Origin: Athripsodes cinereus
Taxonomy: Eukaryota > Arthropoda > Insecta > Trichoptera > Leptoceridae
DNA length: 64,000 nt
Direction of reading: 5' to 3'
Assembly: GCA_947579605.1 (NCBI GenBank)
Contig: OX388313.1
Coordinates: 682,001 to 746,000 of the forward strand
Shown: piece by piece, positions 24,207-34,979 of the stretch
Position numbering within the stretch: the first letter of the stretch is position 1
How the letters are laid out: each line of letters begins with the position of its first letter
The notes under the pieces: generated by a model
What the model saw: the letters and a program-made list of their open reading frames with translations, nothing else
Databases searched by the model: none
Told to the model about the DNA's origin: nothing
Translations under genes and position numbers: made by a program

Positions 24207-26008
24207 ACAAAAGAAACCATGTTGATTGATCTAATTTCCTGAAAGACAAGATTATCGACATGGGTTTAATTTTTTTTATTATTTATGTTATCCACAAGGA
24301 ATATATTGGAAAACCAACAATTAGAATGTTAATCTTGCCAACCTCCAAAAATGTATGCATTGGATGTATTCTTAAAAATATAATTCTCAAAGCATTTCTT
24401 AGCAAATATAATTCACATATATTTTAAGAAAACATACTTACAACTGTGCGTAGTAATACAACTCACTTACATTATATAATAACACCAAAATAATTGTTTA
24501 ATTATTTCTAAATAATAAATAGGAGGTACATGGAATTTAATTATATATCCTAATCGATACATACGTTCTAACAAAAAAATATGCACTTAAGCAATTACAT
24601 AAAGCAATGAAACAAAAAGTGAAGCTTTTACTGAAGGAAAAATAAAGAAAAATCATTTTTTAGTCTTTAAAGAAAAATCATTTTAAAATTAATAAATTTA
24701 TATTTTTTACGACCATATCAAACTCACTTACAATAAATAAGGAATATGTACGCAATGAATTATTATAATCATCCGATAAATAAGTGATTTAACATTAAGC
24801 CATAAAACATTCTTCTTAAAACTATGTAAATGAAGATGCATGTTTTTAAATGGCCATTACAACTGAACAGTCAATTTAATAAGTTTCCTTAAAATTACAA
24901 TAACAAATTTTCAGAAACACAAAAAATGTTACGTAGAAATTTGTGATGCAATGTTTAAACTTATCTCAATAAGTTTTTTTTCAGATTTGATTACAAATAA
25001 GCCCAAAACACCCTTATAGTAAGCAATATGCTTATGTCATCAAGGTGGACTAAGACGGCAGTGGTTGGTATTGAACCCGAGTCTCTCAATAAGTCCTAAA
25101 CTCTACCATGATACTACCGCCCATCTTAAATAAAATAAGTAAATTAAATTTCTATAGAAAATATATTATTAGTAAATCTATCAGAACTATTAACTCTTCA
25201 AATATGTAACATTAAAATTATAATGATATAAGAATCAATATAATTTATCTGAATTAAAAGATTCCATAGGTCTTAATCATCGAATAGGTTTTATTGGCAA
25301 ACATAATGCAATGTAATATTAAAAACATAAGTATTATAAATATCGAGGCGTTTTGAACACAATTTATATTACTATCACAACAAATTCCAGATGTAGGGAA
25401 GCCAGCAGATGCTTTCCACATAAGAACACTAATTTGAGTATATTAATTTGACAAATAAAGATAAACTGCTATGAAAACAAACAATAATTATTTATTCTTG
25501 AATAATACAAATTTTATAATAGGTTACCAAAAAAATTATCTATGCGATAAAGATTTAATGAATTACTATTATACATTTAAACAAGCAAAGCAACAAGTAG
25601 TGAAGAAATGGAAATGATTTATGATGCGATTACCAATAATAAATTTAATTATATACGTATAAGATTAATTGTATATAAAAATATTTGCATTCGTTGTTAG
25701 TCAAAGTGCTATTTACATCTTACTTTAGTAATTACACATAAATATATAATAATAATCATCACATGTATTATTATTACATGTGTCATTGTAAAACAAATAT
25801 GGGTCATATAGCATTTTTTTTTTCAATTTTGACAAGTTCGAGAGAAACTATTTTCAATCTAATCTAATTGAACTTCAATACTCTTGCCGGTTATACAGGA
25901 GAGAAATCAGCTTACTCAATTGGGTCACCTCTTTTCACGACATTACTACTTTCCATAACTGTTATTGAGCATTTTCAAAACAAGACTCAACCAGAACTAT
26001 AAGAATTG
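24207..26008. other. AT-rich intergenic DNA with two weak repeat copies
   Basis: Only a SINE-like minus-strand copy (25010-25130) and a degenerate dispersed repeat (25885-25980) were recognised. Confidence 0.45.
25010..25130 (-). repeat. Second tRNA-like SINE family, copy 1
   Basis: On the minus strand it begins gggcggtagtatcatggtag (A-box-like), has gggttcaatacc (B-box-like) near 25070 and runs into catattgcttactataaggg. A decayed second copy lies at 46870-46980. It is not a functional tRNA: the cloverleaf cannot be completed. Confidence 0.6.
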
Positions 26009-26051
26009 TTTATTTCAATATAACATTTTTTATCAAACATTATATTTTATT
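26009..26051 (-). other. Candidate poly(A) signals of PHETA
   Basis: Minus-strand AATAAA hexamers (tttatt on the plus strand) lie at 26046-26051 and 26009-26014, about 120 and 155 bases past the stop codon. Confidence 0.35.
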
Positions 26052-26167
26052 TGGCTAATGTCATAAGACCCATATTTTGTATACAATGCCGATAATTTAA
26101 TCTCTTTGCATTTACGTCTTCAATCCCTTATGACACATTTTTATATAATTAATATAATTTTATTTTG

Positions 26168-26355
26168 CTAGAGTTGTATGAGTGGTTGTTCATTGGGGAC
26201 TGTTTGTTGTGAAGAAGGCGGAGGTGAAGATTCATGTTGCCTCTTATGTCTCCATTCGTTGTAGTCTGAGAGGATCTTACGGCCATATAGCGTATGTAAC
26301 TCTCTAAAAGATATCTTAGTCCTGGGAACATTCTCAGGGGCACGATCAGTTTTAC
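26168..26355 (-). CDS. PHETA1: PHETA exon 4 with F&H-like motif
   Basis: Acceptor gttgcag; 62 codons including TAG at 26168-26170. The SFRELHTLYGRKI block matches the C-terminal OCRL-binding segment of sesquipedalians. The tail ESSPPPSSQQ is low-complexity. Confidence 0.9.
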
Positions 26356-29300
26356 CTGCAACATACATTCACAGAATGTTGATCATCATTTTGTCACGAC
26401 ATTGAATGGCAAAGAATATGGGAAAATGGAAAGGATTAAAGAAGTCGTAAATCAGCAATAATAACATATTATAGTTAATGTCATTTACAATACAATCTAC
26501 AACAAGGTGCCATTGTATTCTATGAATAGCTTTTCACTCTTTGTATTTGTCTGAGAATGGCAATCAATACAATTGTATGAAAAATTTAATAATAGAAAAA
26601 ATTCGTTAAAAGTCTAAATTAGTAAAATACTGTAAATTTTATATAAAAGGTACTTACATTTATAACATAATGAATTATTTTGTCTATAACATGGCTAACA
26701 TGACAACACATTTACTAAATATACTAAAAACAACATAATGCAAAATAAAAATAAAATATATACATAGATACATTAAGAAATAACAAAAATATGAAATTTC
26801 TAAAACAAATCATATACAAACTAAAAGGAGCATAAATGGAGGAATACTACAAACTGAAAATATTTTCTATATTTATTTTTACATATACGCTACAAATAAA
26901 ATAAAAACAGTTTCTAAACAATAATAATGTCTACAAATCATATATAATGTTAGTTGGGAAATATTTTGATGTAACAGTAATAAACTTATCCTCTGTGTGA
27001 GTAAATTAATTTGTATAATTTCCAAATTAAATTTATTGAATAAATTTAATTTGGAAATTATACAGTGTTTTTAAAATCATTTTAATTATAATGAATTTCC
27101 AAAGTGTTAACACAAAAACATTTGATTTATTAAATTAATTTGTATTTGTTTTCTTATACCATCTTAAACTGATCTAGGTATGCGATCAATGTACAGTAAA
27201 GAATCTAATATATAAAATTCTCGTTCACGGTGTTTATTATCATACTTCTCCAAAACGGCTGGACCGATTTTGATGAAATATTGTGTGCTTATTGGGTAGG
27301 TCTGAGAATCAGCCAACATCTATTTTTCATACCCCTAAAAGTTAAAGGTGGACCACCCCGATTTTTTTTTATTCTTTGGTATATTTTTTTTTAATTTTTT
27401 TATGGTGAGGAATTAAAAAATACATACAGCCCTAAATTTTCACCCTACTACCATCAACCCCTATTTTTTAATAGCGATATTAATATATGGCAAAACAATG
27501 TTTGTCGGGTCATCTAGTAATAATACAAAATTGATCATAATTACTAATATGTCACCGATATCACAGGAGAATCCTACTGAGTCCATTAACCTAGTAATGG
27601 GATAATCAACTTATAAGTTTTTCATTTTTGTTCACAGGTACAAAGAAAACAAAAACTTAACAAAGTTGACTATCCCATAACTAAGTTTAAGGACTTGATG
27701 GTTATTTCCGTATACCAATGATATGATTTTATGCTCACATTGCGTGGATGGTGCGGATGTCTTTTGTCATTCACTGACGGTGTTCAGAAGGAGTGTTGCC
27801 TCCAACTTTGGTATCTTTGTAGGTTGAAATTTTTTGTTTTTTTGATCGGTGCTTGTTTGGTGCAGGTTCAGTTTGTACTGGGCCTGCGGTGATTGTGATC
27901 TGCTTTTGTTTGATTGGTTTTTTTTTTTTTTTTTCTATCATTCTTTTGTTAACATTAATATGTGTATGCTGTAGACACACTTAATTGGGGGGTTGGCCTG
28001 GCCGAATCAATGTATGTTGTTTTTATTTTTTTGTGTGTATTTTGTCAACTTTCTGTTTGTGTCTCTGATTAATAAATAAATAAATAAATAAATAAATGAT
28101 CTTCACTAGAATAACATTCTTGGTTAGTAACAATTGACATGCAAACCAAACACATGCACCTCAGCAATAATATTCAAAGCAATCAAGTTAAAAAGCTGAA
28201 CTTATAAAGAAAGTATATGAAAGAAGAACAGCACCATCATTTTATAGTTCCTCAAAAGGAAATAATTAAGCCATATTACTCAATCCAACCCAAGGTATGG
28301 TTCTACCTTTGAACTAAGAAATAGCTAGAGATCATCTAACATTCTTCTAATATATGTACATAAATATATAGAAATCATGCATGTCGTGCCAATTCTTCCA
28401 GTTTTATACGTCAAAAACACATTTTTTTTTCACAAAACACAATTTTTTTTAATTGAATTTTTTAGCTACTACTACTACCACACGGCATATCCCAAAAGTG
28501 GAGTGGACAGCAGACCAACTGCATATAATCAACATGAGAGCTGTCTCCCTCTGTGTCAACAAAAAGACATTCAAGATAGGTAGTATCTCATCGCCCTATT
28601 CAAGATTTAAAATGTCTTTATTTTACAAGACATTCGATAACTTACAGAAAACTGTGGAAGACCAATTTTTTTACTGAGTACTCCACGAGTTGTTTGACTT
28701 ATCATAATTATGCAGAAAGTGTTTTTTTTTCTTTCTATTCCACAAATAAAATATTCTAAAAAACAAACTATCAGAAGCACATAAGTATTTGACACGTATT
28801 ATTTCTGAATATTACAATTTCACATTTTTTACTTACAAAACTGGTTGATCACAATGTCATCTTGTGCACATCACAAACACAATACAACTTATGTCTTTCT
28901 AAAGCTGAAAATAAATTGTCAGCATTCAAGAAACATGCAAAAAACAATAACATGCTTTGTATACATTAATTATAATAAAGAGAATAGAATACAAGAAGAG
29001 TATAAGTGAAAAAATATTAGAATACATAGTGCTGTGCAGCAAGAAATACATAGACAGATAGATATAGATGTACTGCGATATATATAGCATACCACTTCTG
29101 GAGGTTTGACTTCTAGATTCTTGCACTTTGTTGAAAGGATTGTAGCGCTGCCCTCGCGGAGGTACTTTGGGAGTATTTACATTCTCAGTTTGCGGCGAAG
29201 TGTTCATTTCTGAAGAGAACCAAACCCACATGCGATCATCACATAGCAAAACAGAGAAATATCACGCGAGATAAGTAACAATACTACACAAGACTTTCTA

Positions 29301-32300
29301 ATAAAAAATAAACAGTCAATTTATTCATATTTCAATTGTCATAATATTAAAATTATCTTATCTTTGGATGTCTGCACACAATGCTTAGTGAGATGATACC
29401 ACATTGATCAAACATTTGATATATCCGTTGACTAAAATTAAAGGAACAGGAGATAAATATTGATCTAAATTGTTTTTATTCTTACTTCAGCCAGTCAACA
29501 TACAAACAAACTTTCTTCTAACGACCCCATATTCTTTCAATAAACTTGGGAAATCTCTGTAAATAATATTTTACAATGGATATTTCTCTGTAGAGTGTAA
29601 ATATTTCATAGTGAAATTAATTAATCCTTATTTACAACATATTTTAAAAAAGAAGACACGAACCTTAGTCTTAAAATAAAAAGGAATCATTTTAACCCTC
29701 GATACCCATAAACATGTTAGTTTATTCTTCATTTTAAATGTGAAAAAAATATACATCTAGTTATGTACAATATACAATTCAATAAAGTCAGAATATTAAC
29801 TTATGTATTCTTTTTATTTTAATTGCATTTCTTTTAATATGTGATGCACATTATCATCACAAAATTATTGAGAATAAAAGTATACTCTTTATTGTATACT
29901 CATCTATAATGAAAAATTAAACTTGGAATCTAAATATATATATACTTAGATATCACTTCTAAACATGAAAAGAATAAAATGGAATTGTGATTCTGACTTT
30001 TAAATAATTTCAAAATTAAAAACTTTTCCATAACTCCATCCCAACAATTCTTTTTAGCAAAACATGATTCATAAAAGCGTCCAAACCAAATCGATTAAAT
30101 AATTAAAACAAAACATTGTATCCATGTCGACTGTGATTTTTTTGCCTTGTTATAATATACAGGAATAATATTATAATTAAATGAAGCAGAGAACATAATT
30201 TTAACCAGAAATTATTAATTTAATGTATTTTATAATATTTAGCAAAATGTGGCTGATATTAGGAAAGGGTGAACACTTACATATTTATACATAGGTGATA
30301 ATGTGCAAAAAGTGAACATTTAAACAACAAGTCGCGACCCAAGCCAATTCTCTGAGAATTCAAATGCAATGACAAAAAACAAAAGCGATGATTAATGATA
30401 AAAAATAAAATAATAATAAAAAATATAATTATGTTGATGACAAGATATTAGGTTGACGAAAAATTCCTTGTAGCCTAACAAAACAAATAAAACAAATGAA
30501 CGTTTTGTTTTATTATTCGATTTATTAACATGAGAGACGTCTTCCATCTTGTTAGGATAGTGAGGAGATTGACGGAGATTGGACATGTCTTAACAAGAAG
30601 AAAGACGTCTCTCTTGTTAATAAATCGAATAGTAGAATAAAACATTTTTTGTTTTATTTATTTCGCTATGGAATTCTACTACCTAAACACCGACACAGTG
30701 AATCCTTGTTGCCTGGTGATGATGATTTGGGAATTCAATCTGAAAATTTTGGGTTAGAGCCCCACTGCAAACCTACGCTGATTTCAGGGGACAAATAAAT
30801 TGTTTTCTACTAGAGTGTTGGAGGGAATATTTATATATATAGCAGACACAAAATTATATTTTTATAAAACAAAGAACTAAAAGGACATTGTATACAGTTC
30901 GTCGAACATTCACGATTTAGAAATTTTCAGATTAGAAATTTTTGTAAAGAAATAAATACCTACATGAAATGTAATCAAATAAAATAATTGAAGGATTATA
31001 TGGAAGATATTATAAATACACTACCCAATGCAAAGATTGGAAATGAGTGATAATGCATAATGTGTTGGCTTTATGAATGATATTACATCATAAATAGTAA
31101 GTACTCAATTTAAACAATGAATGTTTACATTTGTAATGATTATGAAACACACAATACAAATAATAACTTTTGCAAATATTTTAAGTGAACTACATGCACA
31201 TTATGAATAAAGATGTTACATGAGGACGAAACTATTGAAAATAATGTTACCTTTATCAGATATTGTGTATCAATGCCAGATAAACTTGTCAAGGCATCAC
31301 AAGATAAATAGATGCAGGTTATCGTTACCTTCTATCTCATCGAGTTGCCGTTGCAGTTCTGCCACCATAAGCTTCATATAATCGTAACTAGCGCAAGCCA
31401 GAGCCTTCATCCACTGTTCCATGCCTTCCTGACTATCAGCCCCCAATACGTACGCTCTGCCCTGTGCTCCGTGGAACACCACCTTGAAACTGTACTGCTC
31501 GTCATCCTCAGCCAATTCTAAAATACACAACAACACATTATAAAAATTAATTAAATTGGTATGGTGACATTCAGATTGATTCAAATTGAATGTGGTGAAT
31601 AACTGAAAAAGGAATTATAGTATTAAACAGGACTAAAATTTACATATCTAACCTCATGCAACAGTTCAATAACTATATATTCATTTATTTATTCATGATC
31701 AGCAGTAAACTATAAAGACAATCTATATAAATAAACACTTTAATACAAGACAAACAAAGAATCTGAAAGAGGGGGTGTGAGAAAGCACGAATGACCAAGA
31801 ACTTCCTGGCTTGACCACGTAAAACAAATTCTCAAAGACTGTCACGTGTAGAGTAAGAGGAAGTGGTGTACATGAATGAGAAACTGGATGAATGTAAAAT
31901 AAGCAAAAGAATTATGTAAGGATAGATCAACATGGCATTCCGTTTTCTCTGCTTACCCCCACCTGCGACACGGCATGAGGGAATAGAACAAAATAACAAT
32001 ATATTGTCCTATTTATGAGTGTACAAATAAAAAGTATACAAATTTGCAATAATACAAATATACACTTAATTAAAATTATGTACATTTATTTCTTTGAATG
32101 TTGTTTCACATTATCTTTAAAACATATTTCAAAAAGTGGAAATATTATCTCTTCCAGACAAGCTTCATGAAATTTTCAAATGTATAATTATATTTAAAAA
32201 TAAAATACAATTAATATAGTACGACGTGTAGGATAGACAATATATTTGATGACATATTTTAAACAAATTAGATTAGGATTCTCAGTTATACTTACCAATG

Positions 32301-32500
32301 GTACAGCCCTCCAAAATGATCACTCCAATGGGTTCCTTGTCTCCCTTCTTTTCAAAGTAAAACAGGAGATTTCCTTTCAACACAAACCATCTCCTCTGGT
32401 AAGCTTTATTCACTTCTCCTCGTTTATTCAGCCAACCCTCCCTGTCGATGGGAGTTGCGGAGGTTGCAAATGCGCATAAATTCTTCTCATTTATCTTCAT
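26168..32500 (-). CDS. PHETA1: Sesquipedalian/PHETA-type PH-domain endosomal adaptor (complete, 4 exons)
   Basis: Exons 32296-32500, 31329-31517, 29093-29209 and 26168-26355 join with matching phases into 232 codons plus TAG. The start ATG (32498-32500) has A at -3 and gives MKINEKNLCAFATS, close to vertebrate sesquipedalian. Residues about 20-118 form a PH domain: REGWLNKRG, YQRRWFVLKGNLLFYFE, EPIGVIILEGCTIEL and the C-terminal helix SQEGMEQWMKALA with the invariant Trp. Residues 187-195, FRELHTLYG, are an F&H-like motif (Phe187, His191). In known family members this motif binds the 5-phosphatase OCRL/INPP5B in recycling between endosomes and the trans-Golgi. The length fits the family (about 250 aa). 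Insects have one gene where vertebrates have two, so the symbol is by homology. It converges with MED13. Confidence 0.93.
27014..27140 (+). repeat. Penelope-type terminal fragment with short palindrome
   Basis: Positions 27014-27065 form an inverted repeat of tgtataatttccaaattaaa around a two-base centre. Positions 27040-27140 match the reverse complement of 52553-52640 almost perfectly. This is the outer end of the element at 52553-52957. Confidence 0.7.
27204..27517 (+). mobile_element. Short non-autonomous Helitron-like element
   Basis: It begins TC (tctaatatataaaattctcg), holds the widely seen block aacggctggaccgattttga and ends ggtcatCTAG, followed by T. There is no target duplication. 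TC/CTAG ends inserted between A and T fit Helitrons. It sits inside a LINE tail, whose atgtacagtaaagaa flank is directly upstream. No Rep/helicase sequence. Confidence 0.8.
27575..27700. repeat. Foldback (MITE-like) inverted repeat
   Basis: The left arm atgggataatcaactt and right arm aagttgactatcccata extend into flanking imperfect complements, giving about 55-bp arms around a short loop. In the first-listed PHETA intron (between exons 3 and 4). Confidence 0.65.
27740..28099 (+). repeat. LINE 3' UTR fragment with (aaat)n tail
   Basis: T/G-rich sequence including ggttggcctggccgaatcaa ends in gtctctgattaataaataaa and a run of taaa units to 28098. The pattern fits the 3' end of a non-LTR retroelement. 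Clade unknown. Confidence 0.5.
28465..28690 (+). repeat. cggcatatcccac repeat family copy
   Basis: Contains cacggcatatcccaaaagtg, cagcagaccaactgcatata, aagacattcaagataggta, taaaatgtctttattttaca and gaagaccaattttt in the family order. Other copies: 15368, 37905, 39590, 46652, 48236, 50600(-), 54955, 56690, 63150. Confidence 0.75.
29093..29209 (-). CDS. PHETA1: PHETA exon 3 (linker)
   Basis: Acceptor cttcag, donor gtatgc. Encodes MNTSPQTENVNTPKVPPRG and YNPFNKVQESRSQTSRS, a polar linker with an NPF tripeptide. The exon choice rests on matching phases at both ends. Confidence 0.8.
30472..30668. repeat. Foldback element with about 80-bp arms
   Basis: The left arm holds tattcgatttattaacatga and gagacgtcttcc. 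The right arm holds the complement, agacgtctctcttgttaata and aatcgaatag. A loop of about 25 bp separates them. A single arm recurs at 58525-58612. In the PHETA intron between exons 2 and 3. Confidence 0.7.
31329..31517 (-). CDS. PHETA1: PHETA exon 2
   Basis: The acceptor attttag abuts 31517 and the donor gtaacg abuts 31329. It encodes LAEDDEQYSFKVVFHGAQGR and YVLGADSQEGMEQWMKAL, then SYDYMKLMVAELQRQLDEIE, finishing the PH domain and a following helix. Confidence 0.94.
31795..31990 (+). repeat. LINE 3' end (MRNWMNV family)
   Basis: Parallel to 16155-16337: tggcttgaccacgt, then gagaaactggatgaatgta, ttctctgcttaccccc and gacacggcatgaggg. Frames are broken. In the PHETA intron between exons 1 and 2. 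Confidence 0.65.
32296..32500 (-). CDS. PHETA1: PHETA exon 1
   Basis: Start codon to the gtaag donor (cttac at 32291-32295 on the plus strand). Holds the first half of the PH domain. The donor splits a Glu codon, which is restored as GCTIELAEDD across the junction, as in vertebrate orthologues. Confidence 0.93.
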
Positions 32501-33079
32501 GATTAATTATTTAAATAAAACTAAATCAATCAAAAAGACATGACCGAATATTTATAAAAATACATTAATTAAGTCATCACACCACATCAATTATAAACAG
32601 TTTTTTCTTTTAAATTAACCATCAACCCAAACCTCAAAAGCAGACAAAAATGACATTAATGACATTTGAAAAATGTTGCCATATACATATGTAAAGTAAC
32701 AATGTTACTAGTTTAAAAAATGTGTAAATATTCTTTTCAATATCACAATAATATAATATTGTCGATACGCAGCTAGTACCTACCTATTTTAATATTTATC
32801 ACGTTGAGTCGAGTATAAATTTTTTTTATATTTGTAAATGTTTTAAATTATTCTCGATGAATATTTACAAAATATGAAGTTCTGTGATGATCTCACCACA
32901 GTAAATAATTATGGCGTAAATATAAGTTATTTTATGTACCTACTACCTACACAAATTAGCAACACCCACTTAATGTATCTGCTCCATTTAATACAATAAT
33001 ATTACACAATATTACATATATTGTACACAACAAGCAATGTTGTGATTGTATTTTTAGTTTCTCATTTCTCAACATGGAC

Positions 33080-33180
33080 CAGAAGCTACGCAAGCTTCGT
33101 GTAAAGGTATATTTTACTTCTACGAAACATGGTGCCTATCTGAGAAAGGTAAAAATGTATTAAAGGTATTTGAAATGTAG
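33080..33180 (+). repeat. LINE reverse-transcriptase relic
   Basis: Positions about 33119-33177 read YETWCLSEKGKNVLKVFEM in frame, like the YGSETW...K...L..FE block after the RT domain of many LINEs. No continuing frame. It lies upstream of PHETA. Confidence 0.55.
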
Positions 33181-33364
33181 TCCGGCAGAAGAAATCTGGA
33201 AATATCCTGAAGGAACACACCTCAAATTACAATGTTGTTTACGGAATCGAAGGAGGAAAACACCTACTCAAGACAATAAAAAAAAAGACGCACCTGAAGG
33301 ATTGGACTCATAATCCGTAATGAAAACCTTCTATAAGAAATAATAGAGGGGACAAAATTTTTCG

Positions 33365-33407
33365 GCGTAGGCTCCCTATGATTTAATCATAGGGAGCTCC
33401 CACGCCG
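33365..33407. repeat. Near-perfect short palindrome
   Basis: cggcgtaggctccctatgat on the left pairs with atcatagggagctcccacgc plus cg on the right, around an AT centre, with only one mismatch and a small bulge. No flanking duplication was recognised. Confidence 0.7.
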
Positions 33408-33681
33408 AGAATACCTCGATGATCTATGCGAAGAATCAGTTGCGGATCATACGAAAAGCTGAAGAGGGTCGCACATAATAGAGTGCAATGAAAAAAAGAT
33501 GCAAGACTTTGCTGCAAACCGATCCATAGAATTTAATCCAGAGAGAGAAAGATTCTTTCATATTTTTATGTCCCTACCTATCTTTTAGGAAACCTGCTGC
33601 ACGGTGCAATCAGCCTCCTGCACAAATTAATGAAAATACATATTTAAATTTTAAATCTATAATTATTATGTACCGTCAGTG

Positions 33682-34056
33682 GGGAGCCGGATAATTTACC
33701 GACAACAATTTGCCGACGGACAATTCACCGACAACAATTCACCGAGAGGATAATTCATCGACGTACATTTCACCGACAGACAATTTGCCGACAAATACAA
33801 AACAATATAATCACGTTTTGTAATGGTTTATTTTATTGTTTATGTATTTTGTGTAACAAAATATTTAAACACCCACTACAAGAAACAATCTGTCTTTTTC
33901 TAAAAAAAGAACTTCCGACCACGCCAGAATTATATTATTCGCATTTGTCGGCAAATTGTCTGTCGGTGAAATGTACGTCGATGAATTATCCTCTCGGTGA
34001 ATTGTTGTCGGTGAATTGTCCGTCGGCAAATTGTTGTCGGTGAATTTTCCTAGACC
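33682..34056. mobile_element. Mutator-like foldback element with 9-bp TSD
   Basis: Arms of about 113 bp (33682-33795 and 33944-34056) are inverted and are built of short ccgacaacaattcaccgac-like units. The core is about 150 bp of AT-rich DNA. The duplication ccgtcagtg is perfect at 33673-33681 and 34057-34065. A 9-bp duplication with long repetitive arms fits foldback Mutator-like elements. An open frame across the right arm is an artefact of the repeats. Confidence 0.85.
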
Positions 34057-34239
34057 CCGTCAGTGTAAGCCTAATTCAGGCTTCCATTTTGAGATCAATG
34101 TTCTACAAGTACCTACTTACATATTTTTGTATCAAAATATTTGATACAATTACGAATATTAGGCGAAACACTAGTTTATGCGTTCTCGGTCTATATTTCT
34201 CCACTTCTGGGCAAAGGCCTCATCCATTTCTTTCAATGT

Positions 34240-34300
34240 TTATTTATTTATTTATTTTATTTATTTTCACAATATTTAGAATCAAACAGTCGTTATACAA
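34240..34300 (-). repeat. LINE-tail relic (ttta)n
   Basis: tgtttatttatttatttatt followed by AT-rich DNA, reverse of an (aaat)n-tailed retroelement end. Confidence 0.4.
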
Positions 34301-34489
34301 TATGTTGACAATTAATATATTTGACATGTAGACCAGCGAAGATTCCACTCTTACCAGAAATGTTTCAATCTTGAGGAAAAAAAAGTAAACGTTAAAATGC
34401 TCCAAAAAAGTCAAAGTAAATTTAAATTTAAAAACAACGATAATACAATACTTAAATGTTATTCGATCTTGAGCCCTCTGCAACAGGTT

Positions 34490-34671
34490 TTTTTTTAAAA
34501 AAAAAAAGATGTATCTGGGTTTTGTTATAAACCCAAATACAACCTTATACACCTTTCACAGTAAGCTAAAAGCTTGTGTCGTGAAAGGGGAATTTTGCCG
34601 GCACCTGGGATCGAACCCCGGACCCCTTGTTCACAAGGCCGAGACTCTACCCCCAGGCTACCGACGAACTC
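34490..34671 (-). repeat. tRNA-derived SINE, copy 2
   Basis: Minus strand: gttcgtcggtagcctggggg at the head, B-box ggttcgatcccag near 34608-34620, tail ending tacatctttttttttt. One of the least diverged copies. Confidence 0.88.
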
Positions 34672-34739
34672 TTTGAGACTTCTCTTCGACGGAATAAACA
34701 TGTTTATTCCAACATGTTTAACCAACTTTCTGAGCTAAG

Positions 34740-34975
34740 TATTCTCAAATCACCTGCAAGCTGCAAGTAGACCGCTTTGCTCACCAATACGCTGGACGAG
34801 ATCAATAGTCGCAGGCAGGCACCCGTCATCTATAATCGACTTCCCGAGGGCCTTCGTAAAAACCAATCAATAACAACATTCAGAAACAAATTAAAAGATA
34901 CCTATCACTTTTCCAACATAGTTTCCTGCGAAAAATTGCTTATGGTCATTTCAGTGAAATGACCTTTCAATAAAA
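34740..34975 (+). pseudogene. CR1/L2-like LINE C-terminal relic
   Basis: Reads IYNRLPEGLRKNQSITTFRN then KLK, matching AWNRLPADLRKNQPTATFRS at the C-terminus of the LINE at 41831-44917. Frame decays afterwards. A diverged 3' end of a related element. Confidence 0.7.
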
Positions 34976-34979
34976 TTAT

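Noticed and set aside
28926..29249. 107-codon minus-strand frame as a separate gene
   Set aside because: Its middle is PHETA exon 3; the rest is intron.
33849..34043. 64-codon frame with repeated Ser-Val-Asn-Cys
   Set aside because: Lies across the repetitive arm of the Mutator-like foldback.
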